A stretch of DNA of 64,000 nucleotides from Microbacterium sp. ProA8 (GTDB lineage Bacteria > Actinomycetota > Actinomycetes > Actinomycetales > Microbacteriaceae), in assembly GCF_039905635.1 (NCBI RefSeq), contig NZ_CP157000.1, positions 3,844,001 to 3,908,000 of the forward strand, given 5' to 3'. The notes below the pieces were generated by a model that was not told the origin of the DNA, ran no database searches, and saw only the letters and a program-made list of their open reading frames with translations. Within the stretch, counting starts at the first letter, position 1. Each line of letters opens with the position of its first letter. Of the stretch, positions 26,153 through 35,244 are shown in pieces. The position numbers and the translations under genes are program-made.

Positions 26153-26335
26153 ATGGACGAACCGCGAACCGAAGACCAGACGCCCGGCGACGGCACCCCC
26201 GGCGACGAGAGGCCCCGCAGCGGCGACGAGAACCCGGTCGGCGGCGACGAGACCACCGAAGAGCAGCTGGAGGCCGACAACCCCGTCGAAGCCGACACTC
26301 TCGAGACCCTGGATCCCGACAACCCCCCGGCCTGA
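26153..26335 (+). CDS. Small acidic protein of unknown function
   Basis: A 60-residue protein very rich in Asp, Glu, Pro and Thr and with no hydrophobic core, so probably disordered. The C-terminal half (ETTEEQLEADNPVEADTLE, then LDPDNPPA) resembles a short conserved protein that I recall from Microbacteriaceae genomes. The upstream sequence has no strong ribosome site, and the ATG follows TCTGC. It stands alone, convergent with the transglutaminase gene. Function unknown. Confidence 0.55.
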   Translation: MDEPRTEDQTPGDGTPGDERPRSGDENPVGGDETTEEQLEADNPVEADTLETLDPDNPPA

Positions 26336-26359
26336 CCAAGCGGTCGGTGACGACCGCCC

Positions 26360-27205
26360 CTACGCCTCGCGGGTGATGGTCACCTTGACGTGCAGGTTGC
26401 TCTTGAAGGGTCCGGCGTAGACGCCGCGCAGCGGCGGGACGTCGCCGTAGTCGCGTCCACGACCGACCAGCACGTGCCGGTCGCCGATCTCGATGTTGTT
26501 GGTGGGGTCGAAGCCCTGCCACTCCCCCGCGAACCACTCGATCCACGCGTGCGACTCGCCGGTGACGGCGACGCCGACCTCGGCCGACGGCCGCGGGTGC
26601 AGGTAGCCCGAGACGTAACGCGCCGGGATGCCGACCTCGCGCAGGGCGCCCAGGGTGACGTGCGCGATGTCCTGGCAGACGCCCTTGCGCGCCTCCCACG
26701 CCTCGCTCGCCGTCGAGTGCACGCCGGTGATGCCGTGCATGTACTCCACGGCGTCACCGACCGCGACCGAGATCGCGTGTGCCGCCCGGCCGGGGTGGTC
26801 GTGCTCGGCGGCGATGCTGCGCGCGAGCTCCGCCACCTCGGCGTGGGGGCGCGTGCGCCCGGTCTGCGACAGCTGCTCGACCGTCTCGATCGAGCGGGAC
26901 GACTCGCGAGCGAGGTCATCCCACGTGAGGTCGATGTGCTCGAGCGGACGCGGGCGCACCTCGACCAGCGAGCGGGCGGTGATCGTGAGCGACGAGTGCG
27001 GCGACAGCACGTCGAATGCCGCGACCCTCGTGCCGAAGTAGTCGACGTACTGGTTGACGGATGTCGACGGCTCGATGTCCAGCGACGAGTTCAGCACGAA
27101 CTGGCTGTCGGTGGAGCCCGGCAGCATGCGGGCCTCGTTGTACGAGGCCGTCACGTCGCCGAGATAGCTGAAGCCCGTCTGGTGCTCGATGCGGAGTCTC
27201 TTCAT
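26360..27205 (-). CDS. Transglutaminase-family protein
   Basis: A 281-residue protein with a bacterial transglutaminase-like N-terminal beta domain (residues 1-85) and a papain-like transglutaminase core. The triad is visible: Cys177 in KGVCQD, His219 in ESHAWIEW, Asp233 in GFDPTN. Cytoplasmic. It is the last gene of a conserved trio with the alpha-E and ATP-grasp genes, a combination widespread in bacteria and thought to make or modify a peptide-like molecule, though the product is unknown. A dispersed repeat separates it from the alpha-E gene. Confidence 0.9.
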   Translation of the reverse strand: MKRLRIEHQTGFSYLGDVTASYNEARMLPGSTDSQFVLNSSLDIEPSTSVNQYVDYFGTRVAAFDVLSPHSSLTITARSLVEVRPRPLEHIDLTWDDLARESSRSIETVEQLSQTGRTRPHAEVAELARSIAAEHDHPGRAAHAISVAVGDAVEYMHGITGVHSTASEAWEARKGVCQDIAHVTLGALREVGIPARYVSGYLHPRPSAEVGVAVTGESHAWIEWFAGEWQGFDPTNNIEIGDRHVLVGRGRDYGDVPPLRGVYAGPFKSNLHVKVTITREA

Positions 27206-27228
27206 GATCGCCGCCCCGGTCGCTGTGG

Positions 27229-27241
27229 TTCGACAGGCTCA
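27229..27241. repeat. Copy of the TTCGACAGGCTCA repeat family
   Basis: TTCGACAGGCTCA with surrounding bases (27225-27255) lies between the alpha-E and transglutaminase genes. The same 13-mer in reverse is at 34031-34043, and one-base variants are at 57575-57587 and 57624-57636. The reverse-strand frame through it reads MVSLSNH, the typical spurious peptide from this element. Confidence 0.65.
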
Positions 27242-27257
27242 CCAACCGGTCGAAGGG

Positions 27258-28190
27258 TCATGAGATCTCTCCGATCCAGCTGGGCTCGGCCTGGGTCGGG
27301 AAGAACCGGCCGCGGATCGCCTCGGATGCCTCGCGCGTGACCGTCTGCACGCGGTCCATCTGCGTCGGCAGCTCGCCGAGGATCTCGGAGATGGGCCGGT
27401 ACTCGAGATCGTTGCGGATCTGACCGAGCGCCCGCAGCACCGTGTTCGAGTGGCCGACCCGGTCGGCACGGGGGTCGATGGCGCTCATGCACTCCTCGGC
27501 GCGCTGGATCGAGTAGATGATCGAGCGCGGGAACAGCCGGTCGAGAAGGAGGAACTCGGCCGCGTTGCGGGCGCTCGGCATGCCGCGATACGTGCGGAGA
27601 TACGCCTCGTACGCGCCGCACGAGCGCAGGATCGTCGTCCACGACGGACCGGATGCCTCGGTCAGCGACCGCGTCGCGAGCAGGCGCGCCGTCATGTCGG
27701 TGCGCTCGATGCTGCGGCCGAGCGTGAAGAACTGCCACGCTTCGTCCCGGCTGGTGGACGAGTCCACGATGCCGACGGCGAGCGCCGCGCGCTCGCGCAC
27801 CCACTGGAAGAACTCGTGCACCCGGTCGTTCTGCAGGCGCCGCGGCATCCGTGCATTCGTGGTGTTGAGGGTCTCCCACAGCTCCGACGAGACGATCTCG
27901 CGCGCTCGCCGGGCGTTCTCGCGGGCCGCGGTGAGGGCGTAGGCGATGCTCGACGGGTTCATGCGGTCGACGGCGAGACGTGCCAGCACGTCTTCGCGGC
28001 GGACGTGCTCGACGCCGGGCGGCGGGGCGGACCCCATGACGCTGAGGAGCGACCGGCACGCGGTGTCCTCGTCGATCCACGGGTCTTCGAGCAGGAGCTG
28101 CAGGTGCACGTCGAGGATGCGCGCCGTGCCGTCGCTGCGCTCGATGTACCGCCCGATCCAGAACAGGCTCTCCGCGATGCGACTCAGCAT
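27258..28190 (-). CDS. Alpha-E domain protein (DUF403)
   Basis: A 310-residue all-helical protein of the alpha-E family. It begins MLSRIAESLFWIGRYIERSD, the highly conserved start of the family, and carries the second signature FFTLGRSIERTDMTARLL near residue 155. Function is unknown, but it always travels with ATP-grasp and transglutaminase partners. Its start overlaps the end of the ATP-grasp gene by seven bases, so the two are translationally coupled. Confidence 0.9.
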   Translation of the reverse strand: MLSRIAESLFWIGRYIERSDGTARILDVHLQLLLEDPWIDEDTACRSLLSVMGSAPPPGVEHVRREDVLARLAVDRMNPSSIAYALTAARENARRAREIVSSELWETLNTTNARMPRRLQNDRVHEFFQWVRERAALAVGIVDSSTSRDEAWQFFTLGRSIERTDMTARLLATRSLTEASGPSWTTILRSCGAYEAYLRTYRGMPSARNAAEFLLLDRLFPRSIIYSIQRAEECMSAIDPRADRVGHSNTVLRALGQIRNDLEYRPISEILGELPTQMDRVQTVTREASEAIRGRFFPTQAEPSWIGEIS

Positions 28191-29974
28191 CCCCGCTCAC
28201 CACCCGACATGTCCCGATTTCGGTCGTTGCCGCGCTCTGCTGCGGAGGATTCTGGGACATGCTCCGCCGGGATCGGGACACGGCGGGGGGAGGAGACGGA
28301 TGCCGCGACCGCACCCTGCTGCTGTTGCTGCTGCTCCTGCTGCTCGACGCGCGAGCGCGGGCGGTCGTGCGGCGAGTGGGTCGGCTCGGTCTGGGGGTCG
28401 TAGATGATCGGGATGGCCGCGGTCACCGTCGACGCCTGGTCGGCGACGAGCTCGGGCACGCCGCGGCCGTGGCCGTACTCGACCTGCCCCGGTGCGGAGC
28501 CGCCGACGATCCACGTGTCCTTCGAACCACCGCCCTGGCTGGAGTTGACGACGAGCTGGCCTTCCGGCAGCGCGACGCGGGTGAGGCCTCCGGGGAGCAC
28601 CCACACGTCCTCGCCGTCGTTGACCGCGAAGGGCCTCAGGTCGGCGTGGCGCGGGCGCATGCCGTCCTCCACGAGGGTGGGGATCGTCGACAGCATGACC
28701 ACGGGCTGCGCGATCCAGCCGCGAGGGTCGGCGCGCAGGAGCTGCCGGAGCTTCTCGAGCTCGGCCGGCGAGGCATCCGGTCCGACGACCAGCCCCTTGC
28801 CGCCAGAGCCGTCGACCGGCTTCACCACGAGCTCGTCGAGCCGGTCGAGCACCTCTTCGAGGGCCCCCGGGTCTTCGAGCCGCCACGTGTCGACGTTCTT
28901 GAGGATCGGCTCCTCGGCCAGGTAGTAGCGGATGAGGTCGGGCACGTAGGTGTAGAGCAGCTTGTCGTCTGCGACGCCGTTGCCCACCGCATTGGCGATC
29001 GTGACGTTGCCCAGGCGTGCGGCGAGCATGAGCCCCGGCGCACCCAGCATCGAGTCGGCGCGGAACTGCAGCGGATCGAGGAACTCGTCGTCGACCCGGC
29101 GGTAGATCACGTCGACGCGCTTGGGTCCGCGGGTGGTGCGCATGAACACCTTGCCGCCGATGCAGAGCAGGTCGCGGCCCTCGACGAGCTCGACGCCCAT
29201 GAGCCGTGCGAGCAGCGTGTGCTCGAAGTAGGCGGAGTTGTAGACGCCCGGGGTGAGGACGACGACGTTCGGGTCCTCGATGCCGGCCGGGGCCGAGGCG
29301 CGCAGCGCCGCGAGCAGCTTGTTCGGGTAGTCGCCGACCGGACGCACCCGCATCGAGACGAAGAGCTCGGGCAGGGTCTGCGCCATCACCCGGCGGTTCG
29401 AGATGACGTAGCTGACGCCCGACGGCACGCGCACGTTGTCTTCGAGCACGCGCATCTCGCCGTGCTCGTCGCGGATCAGGTCGATGCCCGACACCTGGAT
29501 GCGCACGCCGTTGGCGGAGTGGATGCCGGCGGCCTGACGATAGAAGTACTGCGAGCTCGCGATCAGCCCGGCGGGAAGCACCTCGTCGCGCACGCAGAAC
29601 TGGTGGCCGTAGGCGTCGTCGAGGAAGGCCTCGAGCGCCCGCACCCGCTGCTTCACGCCGGCCTCGATACGCGACCACTCGTCGAACGTGATCACGCGGG
29701 GCACGGCATCCAGTGGGAACGGCCGCTCCTCGCCCGCGAAGTCGAACGTCACGCCCTGGGCGAGATACGAGCTGGCGAGCGAGTCGGTGCGGCCGCGCAA
29801 CTCGTCCTGGGTCATCTGGGCGAGCGCCTGGTACAGCTCTCGATAGGCCTCGCGGGACTCGGCCGGTGCACCCGGGTGAGCCGGGTTCCCGAACATCTCG
29901 TCGAACGCGGGAACCCCCGAGGGCGTCTTGCGCGGCGCCAGCGTGGAGCCGTAGCCGTCGAACAGATCACCCAT
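28184..29974 (-). CDS. Circularly permuted ATP-grasp type 2 protein
   Basis: A 596-residue protein of the CP_ATPgrasp_2 family, predicted to ligate an amino acid or amine to a carboxylate. Motifs include FCVRDEVLPAGLIASSQYFYRQ, VLEDNVRVPSGVSYV, CIGGKVFMRTTRGPKRVDVI, LDELVVKPVDGSGGKGLVVG and the C-terminal VVNSSQGGGSKDTWIVGG. The last 60 residues or so are a non-conserved tail with a glutamine tract (EQQEQQQQQQ) encoded by CTG/CTC-rich DNA at about 28316-28345. First gene of the operon with alpha-E and transglutaminase. The ATG at 29974 is preceded by no strong ribosome site. Confidence 0.92.
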   Translation of the reverse strand: MGDLFDGYGSTLAPRKTPSGVPAFDEMFGNPAHPGAPAESREAYRELYQALAQMTQDELRGRTDSLASSYLAQGVTFDFAGEERPFPLDAVPRVITFDEWSRIEAGVKQRVRALEAFLDDAYGHQFCVRDEVLPAGLIASSQYFYRQAAGIHSANGVRIQVSGIDLIRDEHGEMRVLEDNVRVPSGVSYVISNRRVMAQTLPELFVSMRVRPVGDYPNKLLAALRASAPAGIEDPNVVVLTPGVYNSAYFEHTLLARLMGVELVEGRDLLCIGGKVFMRTTRGPKRVDVIYRRVDDEFLDPLQFRADSMLGAPGLMLAARLGNVTIANAVGNGVADDKLLYTYVPDLIRYYLAEEPILKNVDTWRLEDPGALEEVLDRLDELVVKPVDGSGGKGLVVGPDASPAELEKLRQLLRADPRGWIAQPVVMLSTIPTLVEDGMRPRHADLRPFAVNDGEDVWVLPGGLTRVALPEGQLVVNSSQGGGSKDTWIVGGSAPGQVEYGHGRGVPELVADQASTVTAAIPIIYDPQTEPTHSPHDRPRSRVEQQEQQQQQQGAVAASVSSPRRVPIPAEHVPESSAAERGNDRNRDMSGGERGC

Positions 29975-30172
29975 CCGGACAGCCTAACCGGGACCGTGTT
30001 GCCGCGGTGTTTCGACGGATGCCGGGGGCCGTCGCGGGGTGCGATCCCCGGCGATGAGGTGACATCGGGCGCCGGCCGCGCCCCACCTGTGCCATCGGGC
30101 GGAGGAGGGTCTGTAAGAACCCCGTAATCCCGACACCGCCCGCCGCGCGCCCGCGAACCATACGCTGGCACC

Positions 30173-31903
30173 ATGGCTGCGACCCGATCGGCCGGACCTG
30201 CACCGGCCCCCCTGACGTGGGTCGCGGGCGTGGCCGCCGTGCTGCTCGCGGCGGGGCTCGGCGAGTTGGTCGCCGTCGTCGTCAACCCCGCGTCCAGTCC
30301 GGTGGCCGCGATCGGCGCCGCCCTCATCGACATCGCCCCGCCGTGGGCGAAGGACACCGCGATCGCGCTGTTCGGCACCGCCGACAAGATCGCCCTGATC
30401 GTGGGCATCGCGCTCGTGATGCTCGCTCTCGCCGCACTCGCCGGCTGGCTCCAGTCGCGCCGGCCACCGTGGGGCGTCGTCCTGATCGCCGTCTTCGGCA
30501 TCACCGGCGCGCTCGTGGCCGCGACCCGACCCGGCGCCGGCGCGCTCGCCTGGCTTCCGGCGCTCGTCGCCGGTGCGGTGGGCGCCGTCGCTCTCTGGCT
30601 GCTGGTGCGGCTCCTGGATCCGACGGCCGCACCGCACCGCGCCTCGGGCCGGCGCCAGGACGCGGAGGCCGCGACCACGCGCGCAGCTTCTGATCCGCCG
30701 GTGCGGATGGATGCCGCGGCGCCCGCTGCTGCGACATCCACACCCGGCGCCTCACCCGACCTCCCCGCCGATGCGGATCCGGGCCGCCCGGCCGGCACCA
30801 CCACCCTCGACCGCGACCCGAGGCCGCTCGAGCCGCCCAGCCGCCGCACGTTCTTCGCGTGGGCGGGCGCCGCGGCGGCGGCCGGCATCCTCGCGACGGT
30901 CGTCGGCGTGCGCGGCGCGACGTCTGCGACGGTCGCGGCCGTCCGGCGGGCCGTGAAGCTCCCGCAGCCGGCGGTCGAGGCAGCCGCCGTGCCCACCGGG
31001 GCGGAGCTCGACCTGCCGGGCCTGGCCGACGTCGTCACGCCGAACGACCGGTTCTACCGCATCGACACCGCCCTCATCGTGCCCGAGGTCGATCCGGCCG
31101 ACTGGCGCCTGCGCGTGCACGGCATGGTGGCGAACGAGTTCGAGCTGACGTGGGACGAGCTGCTCGCGCTGCCGGTGGAGGAGTCGTGGACGACCCTCGC
31201 CTGCGTGTCGAACGAGGTCGGCGGCACGCTGATCGGCAACGCCCGCTGGCTGGGGTACCCGATCCGCGAGCTGCTCGCCCGGGCACGGCCCACCGCGGAT
31301 GCCGACATGGTGCTGTCCCGGTCGATCGACGGGTTCACGGCATCCACTCCCCTCGAGGCCCTCACCGACGACCGCAACGCCATCCTCGCCGTCGGCATGA
31401 ACGGCGTCCCGCTGCCGACGGAGCACGGCTTCCCGGTGCGCATGGTGGTGCCGGGCCTCTACGGCTACGTGTCGGCGACGAAGTGGGTCGTCGATCTCGA
31501 GGTGACGCGGTTCGATCTCGCCACCGCGTACTGGACGACGCGCGGGTGGTCGGAGCGGGGCCCGATCAAGCTGCAGTCCCGCATCGACGTGCCGCGTGGC
31601 GGCCAGGACCTGAAGGCCGGGGAAGTGGTCGTCGCGGGCGTGGCGTGGCAGCAGCAGGTGGGCGTGGAGGGCGTCGAGGTGCGCATCGACGAGGGCGAAT
31701 GGATGCCGGCGACCCTCGCGACGGCCATCTCGGACGACACGTGGGTGCAGTGGAGCTTCCCCTGGACCGCGACGCCGGGCGACCACGTCATCCAATGCCG
31801 CGCCACGAGCAAGGCAGGAGAGGTGCAGACCCCCGAGACCGCGCCGGTGGTTCCGGACGGGGCCACCGGCTGGCACTGGCGCACGGTGTCGGTCTTCGAC
31901 TGA
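30173..31903 (+). CDS. Membrane-anchored molybdopterin oxidoreductase (sulfite-oxidase type)
   Basis: A 576-residue protein. Residues 1 to about 150 contain four or five hydrophobic helices. A Pro/Ala-rich linker follows, then a twin-arginine-like segment SRRTFFAWAGAAAAAGILAT near residue 223, and the sulfite-oxidase-type molybdopterin domain, with the Mo-ligand Cys in TLACVSNEVGG and a C-terminal dimerisation-like Ig domain. The catalytic part is therefore probably outside the membrane, exported folded by Tat. The electron acceptor and substrate are unknown. Convergent with rocD and divergent from the ATP-grasp gene. Confidence 0.88.
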   Translation: MAATRSAGPAPAPLTWVAGVAAVLLAAGLGELVAVVVNPASSPVAAIGAALIDIAPPWAKDTAIALFGTADKIALIVGIALVMLALAALAGWLQSRRPPWGVVLIAVFGITGALVAATRPGAGALAWLPALVAGAVGAVALWLLVRLLDPTAAPHRASGRRQDAEAATTRAASDPPVRMDAAAPAAATSTPGASPDLPADADPGRPAGTTTLDRDPRPLEPPSRRTFFAWAGAAAAAGILATVVGVRGATSATVAAVRRAVKLPQPAVEAAAVPTGAELDLPGLADVVTPNDRFYRIDTALIVPEVDPADWRLRVHGMVANEFELTWDELLALPVEESWTTLACVSNEVGGTLIGNARWLGYPIRELLARARPTADADMVLSRSIDGFTASTPLEALTDDRNAILAVGMNGVPLPTEHGFPVRMVVPGLYGYVSATKWVVDLEVTRFDLATAYWTTRGWSERGPIKLQSRIDVPRGGQDLKAGEVVVAGVAWQQQVGVEGVEVRIDEGEWMPATLATAISDDTWVQWSFPWTATPGDHVIQCRATSKAGEVQTPETAPVVPDGATGWHWRTVSVFD

Positions 31904-31928
31904 CCGCCGCAGCGGGCGCCGTTCCGGG

Positions 31929-33155
31929 TCAGGCGGCGAGCACCACGCGGAGCTGCTCGACCGCCCAGTCCAGCTCGGTGCCGCGGATGACGAGCGGCGG
32001 CGCGATGCGGATCGTCTGGCCGTGCGTGTCCTTGACGAGGACACCGCGGCCGATGAGCCGCTCGGCGATCTCGCGGCCGGTGCCCACGGCGGGGTCGATG
32101 TCCACGCCCGCCCAGAGTCCCACGACGCGGATCTCGGTGACGCCGTGGCCGACGAGCCCCTGCAGCCTCGACTCGAGGTGCTCACCGAGGAGCTTCGCGC
32201 GACGCTGGAACTCGCCGGTCTGCAGCATCTCGACGACGCGCAGGCCCACGGCCGCCGCGAGGGGATTGCCGCCGAACGTCGAGCCGTGCTCGCCCGGGCG
32301 GATCACGCCCAGCACGTCGCGGTCGGCGGCGACGGCCGAGAGGGGAAGGATGCCGCCGCCCAGCGCCTTGCCGAGCAGATAGACGTCGGGCACCACGCCT
32401 TCGCGGTCGCACGCGAACGTCTCGCCGACGCGGCCGAGGCCCGACTGGATCTCGTCGGCGATGAGCAGCACGCCGCGGCGGGTGCAGATCTCGCGGACCT
32501 TACGGAGGTATCCCTCCGGCGGCACGACGACGCCGGCCTCGCCCTGGATCGGCTCGATGAGCACGGCGACGGTGTCAGCGGTGATCGCGGCGTCGATGAC
32601 GGCGGCGTCGCCGAAGGGCACCGAGACGAATCCGGGGGTGAACGGCCCGAAGTCCGCCCGCGCCTGCGGGTCGTCGCTGAAGCCCACGATGGTGGTCGTG
32701 CGGCCATGGAAGTTGCCGTGCGCGACGATGATGCGCCCGGCATCCGGAGCCACGCCCTTCACCCGACGGCCCCACGCGCGTGCGACCTTGATGCCGGTCT
32801 CGACCGCCTCGGCGCCGGTGTTCATCGGCAGCACCAGCTCCTTGCCGCACAGCGCGGCGAGCGCGGCCGCGAACGGGCCGAGCCGGTCGTTGTGGTACGC
32901 GCGACTGGTGAGCGTGAGACGGTTCAGCTGCTCCTGTGCGGCGGCGAGGAGCGCCGGATGCCCGTGCCCGAAGTTGAGCGCCGAGTAGGCCGACAGCAGG
33001 TCGAGGTAGCGCTTGCCCTCGACATCCGTCACCCACGCGCCCTCGCCGCGGGAGATCACCACGGGCAGCGGGTGGTAGTTGTGCGCGACGTGCTCCTCTT
33101 CGGCGGCGATGATCTGGCTCATCGCCGCGTCGACCGAGGGGATGGTGGCGGTCAT
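31929..33155 (-). CDS. rocD: Ornithine aminotransferase
   Basis: PLP-dependent class III aminotransferase converting ornithine and 2-oxoglutarate to glutamate semialdehyde and glutamate. The 408 residues show MNTGAEAVETGIKVARAWG, HGNFHGRTTTIVGFSDD, LIADEIQSGLGRVG, the PLP lysine in LLGKALGGGILPLSA, and GEHGSTFGGNPLA. The ATG at 33155 follows GAGGAG; an earlier ATG at 33203 would overlap the upstream gene. Paired with the dimethylargininase-type gene 20 bases upstream, it would link arginine-derived compounds to glutamate and proline. Confidence 0.93.
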   Translation of the reverse strand: MTATIPSVDAAMSQIIAAEEEHVAHNYHPLPVVISRGEGAWVTDVEGKRYLDLLSAYSALNFGHGHPALLAAAQEQLNRLTLTSRAYHNDRLGPFAAALAALCGKELVLPMNTGAEAVETGIKVARAWGRRVKGVAPDAGRIIVAHGNFHGRTTTIVGFSDDPQARADFGPFTPGFVSVPFGDAAVIDAAITADTVAVLIEPIQGEAGVVVPPEGYLRKVREICTRRGVLLIADEIQSGLGRVGETFACDREGVVPDVYLLGKALGGGILPLSAVAADRDVLGVIRPGEHGSTFGGNPLAAAVGLRVVEMLQTGEFQRRAKLLGEHLESRLQGLVGHGVTEIRVVGLWAGVDIDPAVGTGREIAERLIGRGVLVKDTHGQTIRIAPPLVIRGTELDWAVEQLRVVLAA

Positions 33156-33175
33156 GGTGCTCCTCTTTCCCGCCG

Positions 33176-34072
33176 TCAGCGCCGCAGCTCGAGCGTGCAG
33201 CACTTGATGCCGCCGCCGCCGAGCAGCAGCTCGGACAGGTCGACGAGCACCGGGTTGTAGCCGCGCTCGCGCAGCTGCGCCTCGAAGCCCTTGGCCCGCG
33301 GCGAGATGATGACGTTGCGGCCGTCGCTGGCCGAGTTGAGGCCGAACACCGCGCCGTCGGCGTCGGCGACGCGGATCGCGTCGGGGTAGCGCTCGGCGAG
33401 GATCGCCTGGCTGCGCTCGTCGAACGCGTGCTCGAGGTAGGCGATGTTGGCCTTCTCGACGCCGCCCGGACCCTCGACCGGATCGAGCACCGAGATGGCG
33501 GTGTCGAGGTGGTAGAACCGCGGATCGACGAGGTTGAGGCTGATGACCTCCTTGCCGAAGACGTCGGCGAGCTCGCGGTGGCTGTCACCCGTCGAGCGGA
33601 AGCCGGTTCCGGCGAGGATCGTGTCGCCCACGAGGAGGAAGTCGCCTTCGCCCTCGTTGACCTCGACGGGCTCGGCGACCTCGAAGCCGTTGGCGCGGAA
33701 CCAGTCCATGAACGCCGGACCCTCGGGCACGCGCTCCTGGAACCGGAACTTGGCCCCATAGGCGACGTTGTCGATGACGAAGCCGCCGTTGGCGGTGTAG
33801 ACCATGTCGGGCAGGCCATCGATGGGGTCGATGAGGTGCACCTCGTGCCCGAGCGCGACATAGGTGTCGTACAGCGCCTGCCACTGCCGCACCGCGAGGG
33901 CGGTGTCGGTCGGGTTCGTGGGCACCATCCACGGGTTGATCGTGTAGCTCACCGTGAAGTGCTCGGGGCGGCACATCAGGTAGCGGCGGACCTGCTGGAT
34001 GCGGCCTCCGTCGGCGGCGGGCACGGCCGCTGAGCCTGTCGAAGGGGCGGGCGCGGTGTTCTGCGTGGACAT
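33176..34072 (-). CDS. ddaH: Dimethylargininase-type amidinohydrolase
   Basis: A 298-residue enzyme of the DDAH/arginine-deiminase fold that hydrolyses the guanidino group of methylated arginine, or possibly arginine, to citrulline. The substrate segment MVYTANGGFV, catalytic His in FYHLDTAISVL and catalytic Cys at the C-terminus in GGGGIKCCTLEL are present. The first 25 residues are a variable tail, part of which (APSTGSA) is encoded by a copy of a dispersed repeat. The ATG at 34072 follows AGGAG; an in-frame upstream extension to 34195 has no ribosome site. Cotranscribed with rocD. Dimethylarginine versus arginine specificity is not settled. Confidence 0.87.
   Translation of the reverse strand: MSTQNTAPAPSTGSAAVPAADGGRIQQVRRYLMCRPEHFTVSYTINPWMVPTNPTDTALAVRQWQALYDTYVALGHEVHLIDPIDGLPDMVYTANGGFVIDNVAYGAKFRFQERVPEGPAFMDWFRANGFEVAEPVEVNEGEGDFLLVGDTILAGTGFRSTGDSHRELADVFGKEVISLNLVDPRFYHLDTAISVLDPVEGPGGVEKANIAYLEHAFDERSQAILAERYPDAIRVADADGAVFGLNSASDGRNVIISPRAKGFEAQLRERGYNPVLVDLSELLLGGGGIKCCTLELRR
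34031..34043. repeat. TTCGACAGGCTCA repeat copy inside ddaH
   Basis: TGAGCCTGTCGAA, the exact reverse complement of the copy at 27229-27241. It lies in the non-conserved N-terminal tail of the dimethylargininase gene and is translated as part of PSTGSA. Confidence 0.65.
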
Positions 34073-34223
34073 CTTGCTCCTGTACGAGGGGCGGCGGACG
34101 CTGTCCAGGGGCCCGGCGGAGCTGCGGAAGCCGGCAACCGGGCACGCCGCGACCATTCTCTCACGAAGGTTGTGCGCGCCCTGGGAGCCGGTCACCCGTC
34201 CCGTTCACGCGCGCGCCGCAGCA

Positions 34224-35243
34224 TCAGCCCGCCGTCACGACCACCTTGCCCACCACGTGGCCGGCGGCGACGTGCGCCAGGGCGGCGGGCGCGTCGCCGA
34301 ACACGAACGTCTGCTCGATCACCGGGCGCAGCGACCCGGCAGCGGCGAGCGCCACCAGTTCGGACAGCACCTCGGGCTTCGCCGTCGCGGCGAGCGGGCG
34401 AAGAGGCCGTCGCGAGCCGATCGACAGGAGAGCGGCGCGCATGATCCTGCCGATCGGTCCCAGCACACGACCGCCCTCTCCCGACACCAGCACGACCCGG
34501 CCGCCGTCGCGCGCGAGGCGCTGCAGCACGCGCAGCGGCGCGGTGCCGGCGATGTCGACGACCACGTCGAACGTGCCGTCCTCGAGCTCGGGAGCACCGG
34601 GCTGCACCCGGTGATAGTCGAATGTGCGCGCGGCGCCGAGTCCCCCGACGACCGCGCGGCTGCGCTCGCCGCACAGCGCCCAGACTTCTGCGCCCCGCAG
34701 CGCGGCCAGCTGCACGACGAACGTGCCGACGCCGCCCGAGGCGCCGATGACGAGCACGCGATGACCGGATGCCGCATCCCCGCGGGCGAGCGCCTGCCAC
34801 GCGGTTCCACCCGCGACAGGCAGCGCCGCGGCCACGCCGGGCGCGAGCGCCCCCGGCCGGGACACGAGCCGGGAGGCCGGTGCGAGGGCGTATGCCGCCA
34901 GTCCCCCACCGGCGGGGAGCTCGCAGACCACCTCATCGCCGACGGAGACGCCGGTCACGCCGTCGCCGATCGCGACCACGGTGGCCGCGGCATCCATTCC
35001 GCGCACGGGCTGGCGCGGCCGGTGCAGAACGAACGCGAGACGCACGAGGAGGGGCTCACCGCGCATCACGCGGATGTCGCCGTTGTTGAGGCCCGTGGCG
35101 CGCAGCCGCAGCAGCACCTCGCCGCGTCCGGGCGCCGGGACGTCGACCGTCTCCCGCCTGACGGCGTCGGCCTCGCCGTAGCGATGCTGGGTCCAGGCGG
35201 GCATCGTGTCGGTGCCGAGCGCCGTGGGGGTGTTCGCGGACAT
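34224..35243 (-). CDS. Zinc-type alcohol dehydrogenase / quinone oxidoreductase family protein
   Basis: A 339-residue MDR-superfamily NAD(P)-dependent oxidoreductase. It has the N-terminal GroES-like fold (GEVLLRLRATGLNNGDIRV, GMDAAATVVAIGDGV) and a Rossmann domain with VLVIGASGGVGTFVVQLA. The structural zinc cysteines are absent, as in quinone oxidoreductases. It starts one base after the XRE gene stop, so it belongs to that operon. Substrate unknown. Confidence 0.9.
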   Translation of the reverse strand: MSANTPTALGTDTMPAWTQHRYGEADAVRRETVDVPAPGRGEVLLRLRATGLNNGDIRVMRGEPLLVRLAFVLHRPRQPVRGMDAAATVVAIGDGVTGVSVGDEVVCELPAGGGLAAYALAPASRLVSRPGALAPGVAAALPVAGGTAWQALARGDAASGHRVLVIGASGGVGTFVVQLAALRGAEVWALCGERSRAVVGGLGAARTFDYHRVQPGAPELEDGTFDVVVDIAGTAPLRVLQRLARDGGRVVLVSGEGGRVLGPIGRIMRAALLSIGSRRPLRPLAATAKPEVLSELVALAAAGSLRPVIEQTFVFGDAPAALAHVAAGHVVGKVVVTAG

Positions 35244-35244
35244 G

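Noticed and set aside
27201..27260. Small ORF reading MVSLSNH at the repeat
   Set aside because: A known spurious product of this dispersed repeat, with no coding support.
28316..28345. CTG/CTC-rich short repeats that could suggest a small array
   Set aside because: Simple codon repeats encoding a glutamine tract at the end of the ATP-grasp protein, not spaced direct repeats as in CRISPR.
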